Below are positions 33,701-43,162 of a DNA stretch of 64,000 nt, piece after piece. How positions within the stretch are numbered: the first letter of the stretch is position 1; each line of letters begins with the position of its first letter. The notes under the pieces were generated by a model that searched no databases, was not told where the DNA came from, and saw only the letters and a program-made list of their open reading frames with translations. The position numbers and the translations under genes were made by a program. This DNA comes from CAIZGX01 sp046048875 (GTDB lineage: Bacteria; Bacteroidota; Bacteroidia; Flavobacteriales_D; Sanyastnellaceae): the NCBI GenBank assembly GCA_046048875.1, contig JBJOFG010000011.1:71266-135265 (forward strand), read 5' to 3'.

Positions 33701-35797
33701 ATGAGATTTTTCAAATCTATCTTGGTTTTGTTTGTTTGTTTGTCAATGGCAACATTGGCCGATGCACAGAATAAAAAGATTCAACAGGCAGATATCGAGT
33801 TTGCTGGACAAGGCTACAACCAAGCCGCAACCATGTATATTGCAGAGGTTACAAAAATCAAGAACATCGATGAAAAAGCACGTGTTCTTTACAACATCGC
33901 AGAGTGTTACAGAAACACCAAGCGTTATGGAATGAGTCTAGATTATTACGACAAGGCGATCAACGCTAAGTATGATAAGAAAACTGCAGATGTTTATTTG
34001 AACTACGGTATCGCCCTTCAAGAAATGGATCGTTTGGAAGATGCGATTGTTCAATACAACAAATATAAAGAGCGAGGTGGAAACGCAGCTTTAGCTGATA
34101 TGCGCATTCAAACATGCACAAACGCTGCAACAGCAAAGAAAACCAGCGCTAAATCTCGTTACGTAGCAGAAAATGTTGAGTTTTTAAACTCCAGCGAGGA
34201 AGACTTCGGTTTGGCTTACGCTTCCAAGAAATGGGATGAATTCGTATTTACTTCTGCTCGCAAAGAGGCTGTAGGAAGCGGTTTAAGCCCAATCAACGGA
34301 GATGAGTTCAAGGATGTATTCGTAGCCAAGTTGGACAAGAAGTTCAAATTTCAAGGAGCGCCGATGCCAGCAAGCATCACTGTAAATACAGAAGCTCACG
34401 AGGCCGCGGGTGCTTTCGACAAAGATTATAAGACTTTATTCTTCACCCGTTGTGGTTTCGATAAGAAAGGAAGAATGGGTTGTGATATTTACACCGCGAA
34501 TAAGCAAGGTGACAATTTCGCAACAGCTGAGTTGATTGATATCATTAATAGAGAGTCAGATGACTCTTCTCGTGTTGGCCAGCCTTGTCTTTCTCCAGAT
34601 GAGCAATATCTCGTATTCGCATCGAACATGCCAGGTGGAAAAGGTGGAAGAGATTTGTGGTACATGACTTTCGATAAGAAAGCTAAGAAATGGGCAAACC
34701 TTACGAATCTTGTCTCCTTGAATACAGCTGGAGATGAGTACTACCCATACATTGCCGAAGACGGAACATTGTATTTCGCATCTAATGGTTACCCTGGTTT
34801 AGGTGGACTTGATATTTTCAAAGCAAAGAAGACCGGAGAGATGACTTATTCAGATGTTACTGCAATGCCGGCTCCGATTAACTCTTCTTCGGATGATTTC
34901 GCATTCATTATAGATAAGAAGCCAGTTTTGGATAATGTTTTAATGGAAGGTGTGTTTGCTTGTTATTTCTCTTCAAACCGTCCTGGTGGAAAGGGTAAAG
35001 ACGATATTTGGCATGCTTACGAGCGTCCATTGGAGTTCACAATGACAGGTACTGCCTACAATAAGAAAACTGGAAGCACTCTTTCAGGATGTAAAGTGAC
35101 TATTGTTGGTTCTGACGGATCTACATACAATGTGGTTACAGATGCAAACGGAAGCTTCTTCTTAGACAAGACAAAAGTTAAAGTAGAAACCAAATACACC
35201 GTAGATATTCAAAAGGAAAACTTCATTGGTACGGCCGATAAGTTCTCTACAAAGGGTGCTAAAGAATCTACGAACTACCAACAAGATTATTTCTTAATTC
35301 CTGTTGAAATTGGTAAGGAATACCCAATGCCTACGGTATTGTATCCTTTCAACAAAACTGAATTGTTGATCAACGATGAAGTAAACAGTGCTGACTCATT
35401 GAGTTATTTGTTGAACATCTTAACTGAAAATCCAACGTTCGTTGTTCAGTTAGAGTCTCACACAGATGCGCGTGGTGATGTGCCAAGTAACGACCGACTT
35501 TCACAAGGTCGTGCTGAAACTTGCGTTACCTATTTGACTTCAAAAGGAATTGCAGCAGATCGTTTAGTTGCAAAAGGAAAAGGAGAAAGCGAGCCTCGTA
35601 CAATTAAGGAAGGAGACCGTTTGTCTGCAGAGACTTTCGCTGAATTCCCAATTGGAACTTTACTAGATGAAGCCTTTATTAATTCGTTGAAAGACAATGA
35701 AGTTAGAGAGCGTGCTCACCAATTGAATCGTCGTACAACCTTTAGAATTTTAAGAACGGACTACGTTCCAGGTACTCCGGTTAACCCTAGTAAATAG
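33701..35797 (+). CDS. PorE-like OmpA family protein of the T9SS
   Basis: 698 residues with signal peptide ending ATLADAQ. Domains in order: TPR repeats at about 25-140 (ADIEFAGQGYNQAATMYIAE), a PD40/WD40-like propeller at 155-450 with DLWYM and NRPGGKGKDDIW blades, a carboxypeptidase-regulatory-like domain at 455-545, and an OmpA peptidoglycan-binding domain at 555-690 (ESHTDARGDVPSNDRLSQGRA). This order is that of PorE, which ties the T9SS outer-membrane ring to peptidoglycan. No lipobox is seen. Other OmpA proteins of the same layout exist, so the T9SS role is probable, not certain. Confidence 0.82.
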   Translation: MRFFKSILVLFVCLSMATLADAQNKKIQQADIEFAGQGYNQAATMYIAEVTKIKNIDEKARVLYNIAECYRNTKRYGMSLDYYDKAINAKYDKKTADVYLNYGIALQEMDRLEDAIVQYNKYKERGGNAALADMRIQTCTNAATAKKTSAKSRYVAENVEFLNSSEEDFGLAYASKKWDEFVFTSARKEAVGSGLSPINGDEFKDVFVAKLDKKFKFQGAPMPASITVNTEAHEAAGAFDKDYKTLFFTRCGFDKKGRMGCDIYTANKQGDNFATAELIDIINRESDDSSRVGQPCLSPDEQYLVFASNMPGGKGGRDLWYMTFDKKAKKWANLTNLVSLNTAGDEYYPYIAEDGTLYFASNGYPGLGGLDIFKAKKTGEMTYSDVTAMPAPINSSSDDFAFIIDKKPVLDNVLMEGVFACYFSSNRPGGKGKDDIWHAYERPLEFTMTGTAYNKKTGSTLSGCKVTIVGSDGSTYNVVTDANGSFFLDKTKVKVETKYTVDIQKENFIGTADKFSTKGAKESTNYQQDYFLIPVEIGKEYPMPTVLYPFNKTELLINDEVNSADSLSYLLNILTENPTFVVQLESHTDARGDVPSNDRLSQGRAETCVTYLTSKGIAADRLVAKGKGESEPRTIKEGDRLSAETFAEFPIGTLLDEAFINSLKDNEVRERAHQLNRRTTFRILRTDYVPGTPVNPSK

Positions 35798-35812
35798 CAT
35801 TAAATCAAAAAG

Positions 35813-35842
35813 AAGGGCTGACACTCGCTGTCAGCCCTTTTT
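35813..35842 (+). terminator. Intrinsic terminator of the PorE-like gene
   Basis: AAGGGCTGACA, 5-base loop, TGTCAGCCCTT and a T run. It ends only about 9 bases before the next ATG. Confidence 0.88.
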
Positions 35843-35850
35843 ATTTATAT

Positions 35851-37023
35851 ATGAGTCAAGCCGAAAATAGATACAACAGCAGAGGAGTAAGCGCTTCCAA
35901 AGAGGACGTTCATGCTGCAATTAAAAACATTGACAAGGGACTTTTTCCAAAGGCCTTTTGTAAAATTGTTCCTGATTATTTAACGGGAAGCGAAGAGCAT
36001 TGCATTGTCATGCATGCAGATGGCGCTGGAACGAAGTCTTCTTTAGCTTACATCTATTGGAAAGAGACAGGAGATCTTTCCGTGTGGAAGGGAATAGCGC
36101 AAGATGCTATTGTCATGAACATAGACGATTTGTTGTGCGTAGGAGCTGTAGATAACATTATGCTCAGCAGCACCATTGGCCGCAATAAGAACTTAGTGCC
36201 AGGCGAAGTAATTTCTTCCATAATTGCAGGCACCGAAGAGATCTGTCAAGAGCTAGAAAAACATGGTGTGAAAATTTATACCACTGGAGGAGAAACAGCA
36301 GATGTTGGTGACTTGGTTCGTACCATTATCGTTGACTCGACTGTAGTTTGTCGTATGCGTCGTGACGAAGTCATAGACAATGCGAACATTGCTCCAGGAC
36401 AAGTGATTGTTGGATTGGCTTCGTACGGACAAACCTCCTATGAGTCTGAGTATAACGGTGGGATGGGAAGCAATGGATTGACATCTGCACGTCACGATGT
36501 TTTCTACAACGATCTAATTGTGAAATATCCTGAATCTTTCGACAGCGCTATTCCAAAGGAATTGGTTTATTCGGGTTCATATACACTTACAGATTATGTG
36601 CACGATTCAGAATTGAACGCCGGGAAATTGGTGCTTTCACCAACAAGAACCTATGCGCCAATTGTAAAACGAATTCTGGCGAATCGCCGAGACAAGATCA
36701 AGGGTATGGTTCATTGCAGTGGAGGTGGACAGACGAAGGTGCTTCACTTCACCAACAATGTGCACATTGTTAAAGACAATCTTTTCGCTATTCCACCACT
36801 GTTTAAAATGATTCAAGAAGAATCAAAAACACCTTGGCAGGAAATGTACAAAGTCTTCAACATGGGGCACCGTATGGAGTTCTACACCGATGAAGAGACC
36901 GCTTTGGAAATTATCAATTACGCCGACCAAGTGGGCTGTGCAGCACAGATTATTGGACGTGTAGAAGCGGGTAAGGGGAACACATTAGAAATTCGTTCCG
37001 AGCATGGAACATTTCAATATTAA
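35851..37023 (+). CDS. purM: Phosphoribosylformylglycinamidine cyclo-ligase
   Basis: 390 residues. AIR-synthase fold: AENRYNSRGVSASKEDVHAA, MHADGAGTKSSLAYIYWKE (phosphate and ATP loop), MNIDDLLCVGA (metal-binding Asp), TTGGETADVGDLV, and later HCSGGGQTKVL. It makes aminoimidazole ribotide in purine synthesis. It is longer than the usual 340-350-residue PurM, as I recall for the Bacteroidota form. It is first of the purM-prfA-pyrF run; no promoter box is obvious between it and the terminator, so read-through from upstream is possible. Confidence 0.88.
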   Translation: MSQAENRYNSRGVSASKEDVHAAIKNIDKGLFPKAFCKIVPDYLTGSEEHCIVMHADGAGTKSSLAYIYWKETGDLSVWKGIAQDAIVMNIDDLLCVGAVDNIMLSSTIGRNKNLVPGEVISSIIAGTEEICQELEKHGVKIYTTGGETADVGDLVRTIIVDSTVVCRMRRDEVIDNANIAPGQVIVGLASYGQTSYESEYNGGMGSNGLTSARHDVFYNDLIVKYPESFDSAIPKELVYSGSYTLTDYVHDSELNAGKLVLSPTRTYAPIVKRILANRRDKIKGMVHCSGGGQTKVLHFTNNVHIVKDNLFAIPPLFKMIQEESKTPWQEMYKVFNMGHRMEFYTDEETALEIINYADQVGCAAQIIGRVEAGKGNTLEIRSEHGTFQY

Positions 37024-37032
37024 TTCGAAAGT

Positions 37033-38109
37033 ATGGAGTTGATAGATCGTTTGTCGGCTATTTCAGACAGATACAACGAGGTGGGAAAGAGTATCACCGA
37101 TCCTACGGTAATTGCCGATATGAAAAAATATCCGGCACTTATGCGCGAGTATCGCGAATTGGAAAAAATAAATATCGTTTACTTAGAATATAAAAAGGCT
37201 CTCGACGATTTGAAGGGGGCCAAAGAAATTTTATACAGCAACGAAAGCGCTGACTTGAAAGAAATGGCGCAAGAAGAGTACAATGAATTGTCTCCGAAAA
37301 TTGCTGAAATGGAAGAGGCGATTAAGTTTCTTCTCATTCCAAAAGATCCGGAAGATACCAAAAACGTTATCGTTGAAATCCGCGCTGGAACAGGCGGTGA
37401 CGAGGCATCTATTTTCGCTGGTGATTTGTTCAAGATGTACACACGTTACATCCAAGACAAAGGGTGGAGCATGGAAGTGTTGAATTTGAGTGAAGGAACC
37501 ATGGGCGGATTCAAGGAAGTTTCGTTCAAGGTGGAAGGAGACGAGGTATATGGCACCATGAAGTTTGAAAGCGGTGTGCATCGTGTGCAACGCGTTCCAG
37601 CAACCGAAACACAAGGACGTGTACACACCTCAGCGGCTACAGTTGCCGTTATGCCTGAAGCGGAAGAGTTCGACGTTGTGGTGAATATGTCAGACATTCG
37701 CAGAGACACGTATCGAGCAAGTGGTGCGGGTGGACAGCACGTAAACAAGACGGAGTCTGCCGTTCGTTTAACACACATTCCAACCGGGGTCATTGTTGCT
37801 TGTCAGGAAGGAAGAAGTCAGCATGAAAACATGGACAAGGCCATGACCATGTTGCGGTCACGTATTTTTGAAGCGGAGGTGAATCGTAGACACGAAGAGC
37901 GTTCTCGCATGCGTAAGTCGCTCGTGAGCACAGGAGATAGAAGCGCGAAGATTCGCACATACAACTATCCGCAAGGACGTGTGACGGATCACCGCATTAA
38001 CTTAACGTTGTACAATTTAGATGCTGCCATGAATGGTGAAATTGCTGAAGTCATTGAAGCATTGAAATTAGCAGAGAACACAGAAAAACTTAAGGAAGGA
38101 AATTCATAA
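37033..38109 (+). CDS. prfA: Peptide chain release factor 1
   Basis: 358 residues. GGQ motif in RASGAGGQHVNKTESAVRLTH reaches the peptidyl-transferase centre; the stop-recognition region has EGTMGGFKEVSF and RVPATETQGRVHTSAATVAV, where RF1 carries its PxT element (PATE). It releases proteins at UAA and UAG. It follows purM by 9 bases and pyrF by one base. Confidence 0.96.
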   Translation: MELIDRLSAISDRYNEVGKSITDPTVIADMKKYPALMREYRELEKINIVYLEYKKALDDLKGAKEILYSNESADLKEMAQEEYNELSPKIAEMEEAIKFLLIPKDPEDTKNVIVEIRAGTGGDEASIFAGDLFKMYTRYIQDKGWSMEVLNLSEGTMGGFKEVSFKVEGDEVYGTMKFESGVHRVQRVPATETQGRVHTSAATVAVMPEAEEFDVVVNMSDIRRDTYRASGAGGQHVNKTESAVRLTHIPTGVIVACQEGRSQHENMDKAMTMLRSRIFEAEVNRRHEERSRMRKSLVSTGDRSAKIRTYNYPQGRVTDHRINLTLYNLDAAMNGEIAEVIEALKLAENTEKLKEGNS

Positions 38110-38110
38110 G

Positions 38111-38896
38111 ATGAACAAGGCGAAATTGGTAGAGTTAATTCGTTCAAGAAAAAGTTTCTTGTGCGTTGGATTGGACACAGACCCGTCGAAGCTTCCAGCG
38201 GGTGTTAGCGCGCTTGAATTCAATAAGTCGATTATTGACGCAACAAGAGAGTTTGCAGTGTCCTATAAGCCTAATTTGGCGTTTTATGAAGCTATGGGAA
38301 GACAAGGCTGGGATATTCTTGAGGAAACTGTTGAATATATTGGAAAGGAACACTTCACAATTGCAGATGCAAAACGCGGTGATATCGGAAATACCTCAAG
38401 CTATTACGCGAAAGCATTTTTTGAAACTTACGGATTCGACAGTATCACTGTAGCACCCTATATGGGTAAGGACAGTGTTTCACCTTTCTTGCAATTTCAA
38501 GACAAGTGGGCAATTGTTTTAGCGCTCACTTCAAACGAAGGATCGAAAGATTTTCAAACACAGAAAATAGGAGAGGAGTATCTTTTTGAAAAAGTATTGC
38601 GCGATGTGGCTTCATGGGGAACCGATGAGAACACGATGTTCGTCGTTGGCGCAACCAAGGCGGAAAGGCTCGCGCAGATTCGTGAAATTATTCCGAATCA
38701 CTTCTTACTTGTCCCTGGTGTTGGTGCTCAAGGCGGAAGCTTGCAAGATGTTGTGAAGTACGGAATGAACGATGAAGTTGGTTTGTTAATCAACGCTAGT
38801 CGCTCAATCTTGTACGCGTCATCGGGCGCAGATTACGCAAGTGCTGCTGCTGCGGAAGCGAAGAAGATGCAGGAAGAGATGGCGGTTTACTTGTAA
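38111..38896 (+). CDS. pyrF: Orotidine 5'-phosphate decarboxylase
   Basis: 261 residues of the longer PyrF group 2. Marks: FLCVGLDTDPSKLP at the N-terminus, SYKPNLAFYEAMG, the catalytic tetrad in IADAKRGDIGNTS, APYMGKDSVSPF, LVPGVGAQGG, and NASRSILYAS near the end. It makes UMP in pyrimidine synthesis. It overlaps the convergent acetyltransferase gene by 10 bases. Confidence 0.96.
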   Translation: MNKAKLVELIRSRKSFLCVGLDTDPSKLPAGVSALEFNKSIIDATREFAVSYKPNLAFYEAMGRQGWDILEETVEYIGKEHFTIADAKRGDIGNTSSYYAKAFFETYGFDSITVAPYMGKDSVSPFLQFQDKWAIVLALTSNEGSKDFQTQKIGEEYLFEKVLRDVASWGTDENTMFVVGATKAERLAQIREIIPNHFLLVPGVGAQGGSLQDVVKYGMNDEVGLLINASRSILYASSGADYASAAAAEAKKMQEEMAVYL

Positions 38897-39438
38897 TCCC
38901 TCACCATACAATACGTCTTAAACCCAGAGACAATGCGTTCTTCGTGAACACGAAAGCCAATACGTTCATAAACGCGTCTGTTTTTTTCAATGGTGGTTTC
39001 AACCAAGATGGGCAATTTTGTTTCTTGTTGAAATTGAAATAACTTATTCTTCAATTCGAAAATAGCGCCGTGTCCACGCGCAGACTTTCGAACGGCCAAG
39101 TAACTGCAATAAATGAAATTGTCCCACTGCGAATGGAACTTAGAAACTTCGTTCTTTCGCTTCAAGACCCTTACAATTCGAAACGGTCCAATGCCTAATA
39201 GAAGTAGCAAAAGGAAATAAAGAAAATTTGGCTTTCGCTTGTTCTTATTCGCGAAAAATAAAATTATTCCTTCCCCCGTGGAATCTAAATAAACGCCTCT
39301 GTTGCGTTTCGCTTCAGAATGATAATACAACGAAATGAGCCAAACTTTAAAACGAAAGAAACCCTTGTTTCCAACCGAAAAGAAAACAGACGGATTGTCG
39401 ACAAGGGTTTCATTCAATAAATACAACGCACGAGACAT
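38887..39438 (-). CDS. GNAT-like N-acetyltransferase
   Basis: 183 residues. The region YCSYLAVRKSARGHGAIFEL has the acetyl-CoA binding pattern (R-x-x-G-x-G/A), and EKNRRVYERIGFRVHEERIV is the usual C-terminal element of the fold. A hydrophobic patch KPNFLYFLLLLLLGIGPF at 75-92 precedes it and may be membrane-associated, which is unusual for the family. The substrate is unknown. It is the last gene of the M49 peptidase-pruA run on the minus strand, 9 bases after pruA. Confidence 0.7.
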   Translation of the reverse strand: MSRALYLLNETLVDNPSVFFSVGNKGFFRFKVWLISLYYHSEAKRNRGVYLDSTGEGIILFFANKNKRKPNFLYFLLLLLLGIGPFRIVRVLKRKNEVSKFHSQWDNFIYCSYLAVRKSARGHGAIFELKNKLFQFQQETKLPILVETTIEKNRRVYERIGFRVHEERIVSGFKTYCMVRDYK

Positions 39439-39447
39439 GACAGCCTA

Positions 39448-41076
39448 TTATGCGTTCCAAGGATACGTGTAGTGCGTTGGAGCAACAAAGGTTTCCTTAA
39501 TGGTTCTAGGAGAAACCCAACGCAACAAGTTCAAGTATGATCCAGCTTTGTCGTTGGTTCCACTTCCACGCGCGCCACCAAACGGCTGCTGTCCTACAAC
39601 TGCTCCAGTTGGCTTGTCGTTTATGTAGAAGTTACCTGCGGCATTTTCCAATACGCGCATTGCCTGATTAATTGCATAACGATCCTTAGAAATAACGGCT
39701 CCAGTTAGCGCATAGTCGCTGGTTTCATTCACCAAATGCAAGGTGTCTGCCCACAACTCATCTTCGTACACATAAAGCGTTACAACAGGGCCGAAAATTT
39801 CTTCTTCCATGGTGCGGAACTTCGGATTGGTAGTCACCACAACCGTTGGATCAATGAAGTATCCAACAGCGTCGTTGTAGGTTCCGCCAGCAATAATCTC
39901 AGCGTCGCTTTGCGTTTTAATGTATTCGATGTATCCTTTGATTTTATCGAATGCGCGGCGATCAATAACTGCATTCACGAAATTGGTGTAGTCCTCCGGA
40001 CTTCCAACTTTAATATTTTTTAAATCACTTACTATTTTCTCTTTCACAGCAGGCCACAAGGAGCGAGGGATGTAGCTGCGACTAGCCGCAGAACATTTCT
40101 GTCCTTGGAATTCGAATGCACCACGAACAATAGCAGTAGCTACTTCTTCAGCGTTTGCGGACGGATGAGCCACAACGAAATCTTTTCCTCCGGTTTCTCC
40201 AACAATGCGAGGATATGTTCTGTACTTATCCAGGTTGCTTCCAATCTCTTTCCATAAGTGTTTGAACACTGCGGTAGATCCTGTGAAGTGAAGTCCCGCG
40301 AAATCTCTGTGAGAGAACACCACATCTCCAGCAACCGGTCCGTCAACAGTTATCATATTAATAACTCCCTCTGGTAATCCAGCATCACGGAACAATTCCA
40401 TAATCACATGCGCGCTGTACACCTGCGTATCTGCGGGCTTCCAAACACAGACATTGCCCATCATGGCTGCGCTTGCAGGTAAGTTTCCTGCAATTGCCGT
40501 AAAGTTGAATGGAGTAATTGCGAAGACAAATCCTTCTAACGGACGGTATTCCAAACGATTCCACATGCCTGGCTGTGAACCTGGTTGTTCGTTGTAAATC
40601 TGTTGCATGTACAACACGTTGAAGCGAAGGAAATCAATGAACTCACACGCCGCATCTATTTCAGCTTGATGTGCATTCTTTCCTTGTCCCAACATAGTCG
40701 CTGCATTCATGCGGTCTCTGTATGGGCCTGCCAGCAAATCGGCTGCACGAAGGAAAATCGCAGCACGATGCTCCCATGGCAATTGCGACCAGCGCTCGCG
40801 CGCAGCCAATGCGGTGTCAATGGCTTTGATCACGTGATCTTTCGTTCCGCGATTCAAATATCCCAACACTTTTGCATGCTCTTGCGGAGAAGTAAGTGGA
40901 AGTTTTTCGTCGGTGCGAATCAACTCCGATCCAATGTACATCGGAACATCAATCGGTTCTTGATTGTACATCTTTTTGTACATGGCTGAAAGCGATGCAC
41001 GCTCTGCACTTCCAGGTGCATATCCTTTTACAGGTTCATTAACGGGAAGTGGTACTTGAAATACTCCTTTAGGCAT
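39448..41076 (-). CDS. pruA: L-glutamate gamma-semialdehyde dehydrogenase
   Basis: 542 residues. Aldehyde dehydrogenase fold with NAD-binding FTGSTAVFKHLW, catalytic Glu in VGETGGKDFVVAHP, catalytic Cys in EFQGQKCSAASRSY, and EEEIFGPVVTLYVYED. The N-terminus (NEPVKGYAPGSAERASL) is typical of the 1-pyrroline-5-carboxylate dehydrogenase branch. It oxidises glutamate semialdehyde to glutamate in proline breakdown. No proline dehydrogenase gene is in the window. Three bases separate it from the M49 gene. Confidence 0.95.
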   Translation of the reverse strand: MPKGVFQVPLPVNEPVKGYAPGSAERASLSAMYKKMYNQEPIDVPMYIGSELIRTDEKLPLTSPQEHAKVLGYLNRGTKDHVIKAIDTALAARERWSQLPWEHRAAIFLRAADLLAGPYRDRMNAATMLGQGKNAHQAEIDAACEFIDFLRFNVLYMQQIYNEQPGSQPGMWNRLEYRPLEGFVFAITPFNFTAIAGNLPASAAMMGNVCVWKPADTQVYSAHVIMELFRDAGLPEGVINMITVDGPVAGDVVFSHRDFAGLHFTGSTAVFKHLWKEIGSNLDKYRTYPRIVGETGGKDFVVAHPSANAEEVATAIVRGAFEFQGQKCSAASRSYIPRSLWPAVKEKIVSDLKNIKVGSPEDYTNFVNAVIDRRAFDKIKGYIEYIKTQSDAEIIAGGTYNDAVGYFIDPTVVVTTNPKFRTMEEEIFGPVVTLYVYEDELWADTLHLVNETSDYALTGAVISKDRYAINQAMRVLENAAGNFYINDKPTGAVVGQQPFGGARGSGTNDKAGSYLNLLRWVSPRTIKETFVAPTHYTYPWNA

Positions 41077-41079
41077 ATC

Positions 41080-43116
41080 TTATTTTTTTGGTGCAAGGAA
41101 ACCGTAGTTCTTGCTGTAGTTTAACATTTGTTCTGCGAATGTCTTGGCGTAACTCACGGTCACGTCAATCATTTTTCCGTTTGAATCTAACACTGGAGTT
41201 AGAATTGGATTTACGAATCCGTTGTATGGAGGAATGTTTAATTTCTCTGATCTAGCAAGCACTTCAGCGTGTAAGGTTGGATCTACTTTCTTTCCGTATC
41301 CGTCTGCCAATGCTTTCGCGGCGTTGTAATCACCTTGAGAAGTAATGCGTTGAACTTCGGTAAGTAACATTCCAACAAGTGTGCGCATTTTGTCATAGTT
41401 GTTGATGTTGAAGTATGTTTTTCCGTCTCGGACTTCTCTTGAAATGACATTCGCTGAAGCTCCTTTTTCAATCAACCAATTGCTTATCCAAGCGCGATTA
41501 CGCATATGAGCTTCAGCAATGTCTTCACCCATTTTCAATCTTCTCAGTTGAACCAGCATCGCGTTGCGTATGTATCCATCGTATTCGGCCATTCCAACTT
41601 CTAGACTTTCCATCAATCCCATTTCAACCAACTTCGGGTCCATGACATAGTACAGGGCAACCAAGTCAGCTCTTCCTTCTTCAATCGTTGAAGCGAACTC
41701 TTTCAAGGTTTGTGAACTTGCTGAAACATTCGGCTCCAATTGTCCACTTGCGTGTCCAATTACTTCGTGCATAGCCGTGTGCATCTTTCCTGCAGTTGCA
41801 CCGTACTTTTCAGCGCGAGCAATTTCTTCTTCGTCATTCGCGAATTCTCTTAACATTCCTGAACCACCTGCGTTGTTCGCAGCGTCTTCAATGTTTCCTA
41901 AACTCACGCTCTTCGATCCGTGCATAGCACGAATCCATTGTGCATTCGGAAGGTTCACTCCAATTGGAGTAGATGGATTGGCATCGCCAGATTCTCCTGC
42001 AACGTTCACCACTTTGTAGGTGATTCCTTTTACTTCTTTCTTCTTGTGTTCAGGAAGGATAGGGGAGTTGTCTTCGAACCACTGTGCGTTTTGCATCATT
42101 ACTTTCATTCGATCACTCGCTTCGAAGTCGTTGATTTCAACAATAGATTCGTATGAACCACGCTTTCCAAGTGGATCGTTGTACACCTCAACAAATCCAT
42201 GAATGAAGTCAATATCGCCTTCAGTGGCTTTCACCCATTGAATATTGAAATCGTCCCATGTGCGCAAATCTCCTGTTGTATAGAATTCAATCAACTTACG
42301 AAGTGCAACAGCTTGCTTGTCGTTTTCAGCAACCTTTTCGGCTTTGTTCAACCAGAATACAACCTGCTCCAAAGCAGCGCTGTATTTGCCTCCCACGCGA
42401 TATACATCTTCCACAATAACGCCGTTTTCTTTGCGAAGGTTTGCGTTAATGCCGTAAGACAATGGAGCGCGGTCGCCCGCAACTTCCTTCGATGCATAAT
42501 AATCAAAGGCTTCTTTCGTGCTAACGCCTTCGTAGAAATTCACAGCAGAATTTTCAACCAATCCTTTCGATGCATCGCTTTCAACTTTCATTGCAGCAAC
42601 ATTCGGATTGAAAATCACTTCCATAATTTCTTCTGAAACCTGCGTGCTAGTAGCAGCGCAGAGTGTAGTGAAATATTCCTTGCTGAATTTCGGCGTGTGC
42701 TTAATGTTGCTGTAATGGTGATGAATACCGTTGCTCATCCACAATTGCTTCAAATAAGTTTCCAAATTCAACCATTCTTCAGACGTTTTATCGCCGTTGT
42801 AAGTCGTGTAAACTTTTTCGAAAATGCTACGAACTTCCAAGTTGTACTTGCAGTTCTGATCCCACATAATATCGCGTCCAGCAAGGCCTGCCTGCGTTAA
42901 ATAGTACACCAGCTCTTTCTGTTTGGTGGTTAACTTGTCAAATCCGTCGAGCTTGTATCGAAGAATACGAATGTCGGCGAAGCGATCCACTTCGTATTCG
43001 AACGCGCCGTTCTCAGTTTCTGTTTTCGGAAGCTGCGCAACCTGATCTTTAAATTGGAAATAGCACCATGCTGTTAGGCCAAGTGCAATGAATGAGGCAA
43101 GTAATATTCTTTTCAT
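41080..43116 (-). CDS. Dipeptidyl peptidase III family (M49) metallopeptidase
   Basis: 678 residues. The zinc site is HEVIGHASGQLEP, matching the HEXXGH motif of M49, with the third ligand in EEGRADLVALYYV. A possible N-terminal anchor (RILLASFIALGLTAWCYF) suggests export or membrane attachment. DPP III removes dipeptides from oligopeptides. A TATCTTCG at 43136-43143 is a likely -7 box, giving a 15-base leader. It is divergent from the RhlE-like helicase gene, with 46 bases between the starts. Confidence 0.9.
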   Translation of the reverse strand: MKRILLASFIALGLTAWCYFQFKDQVAQLPKTETENGAFEYEVDRFADIRILRYKLDGFDKLTTKQKELVYYLTQAGLAGRDIMWDQNCKYNLEVRSIFEKVYTTYNGDKTSEEWLNLETYLKQLWMSNGIHHHYSNIKHTPKFSKEYFTTLCAATSTQVSEEIMEVIFNPNVAAMKVESDASKGLVENSAVNFYEGVSTKEAFDYYASKEVAGDRAPLSYGINANLRKENGVIVEDVYRVGGKYSAALEQVVFWLNKAEKVAENDKQAVALRKLIEFYTTGDLRTWDDFNIQWVKATEGDIDFIHGFVEVYNDPLGKRGSYESIVEINDFEASDRMKVMMQNAQWFEDNSPILPEHKKKEVKGITYKVVNVAGESGDANPSTPIGVNLPNAQWIRAMHGSKSVSLGNIEDAANNAGGSGMLREFANDEEEIARAEKYGATAGKMHTAMHEVIGHASGQLEPNVSASSQTLKEFASTIEEGRADLVALYYVMDPKLVEMGLMESLEVGMAEYDGYIRNAMLVQLRRLKMGEDIAEAHMRNRAWISNWLIEKGASANVISREVRDGKTYFNINNYDKMRTLVGMLLTEVQRITSQGDYNAAKALADGYGKKVDPTLHAEVLARSEKLNIPPYNGFVNPILTPVLDSNGKMIDVTVSYAKTFAEQMLNYSKNYGFLAPKK

Positions 43117-43135
43117 TGAAAATGATTTTCGGACA

Positions 43136-43143
43136 CGAAGATA
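43136..43143 (-). promoter_or_regulatory. -7 box of the M49-pruA run
   Basis: TATCTTCG on the minus strand, 19 bases before the ATG at 43116; only 7 bases from the opposing box at 43151. Confidence 0.5.
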
Positions 43144-43150
43144 AGAAGGT

Positions 43151-43158
43151 TACCTTTG
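43151..43158 (+). promoter_or_regulatory. -7 box of the RhlE-like gene (leaderless)
   Basis: TACCTTTG, 4 bases (TCGA) before the ATG at 43163. Confidence 0.55.
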
Positions 43159-43162
43159 TCGA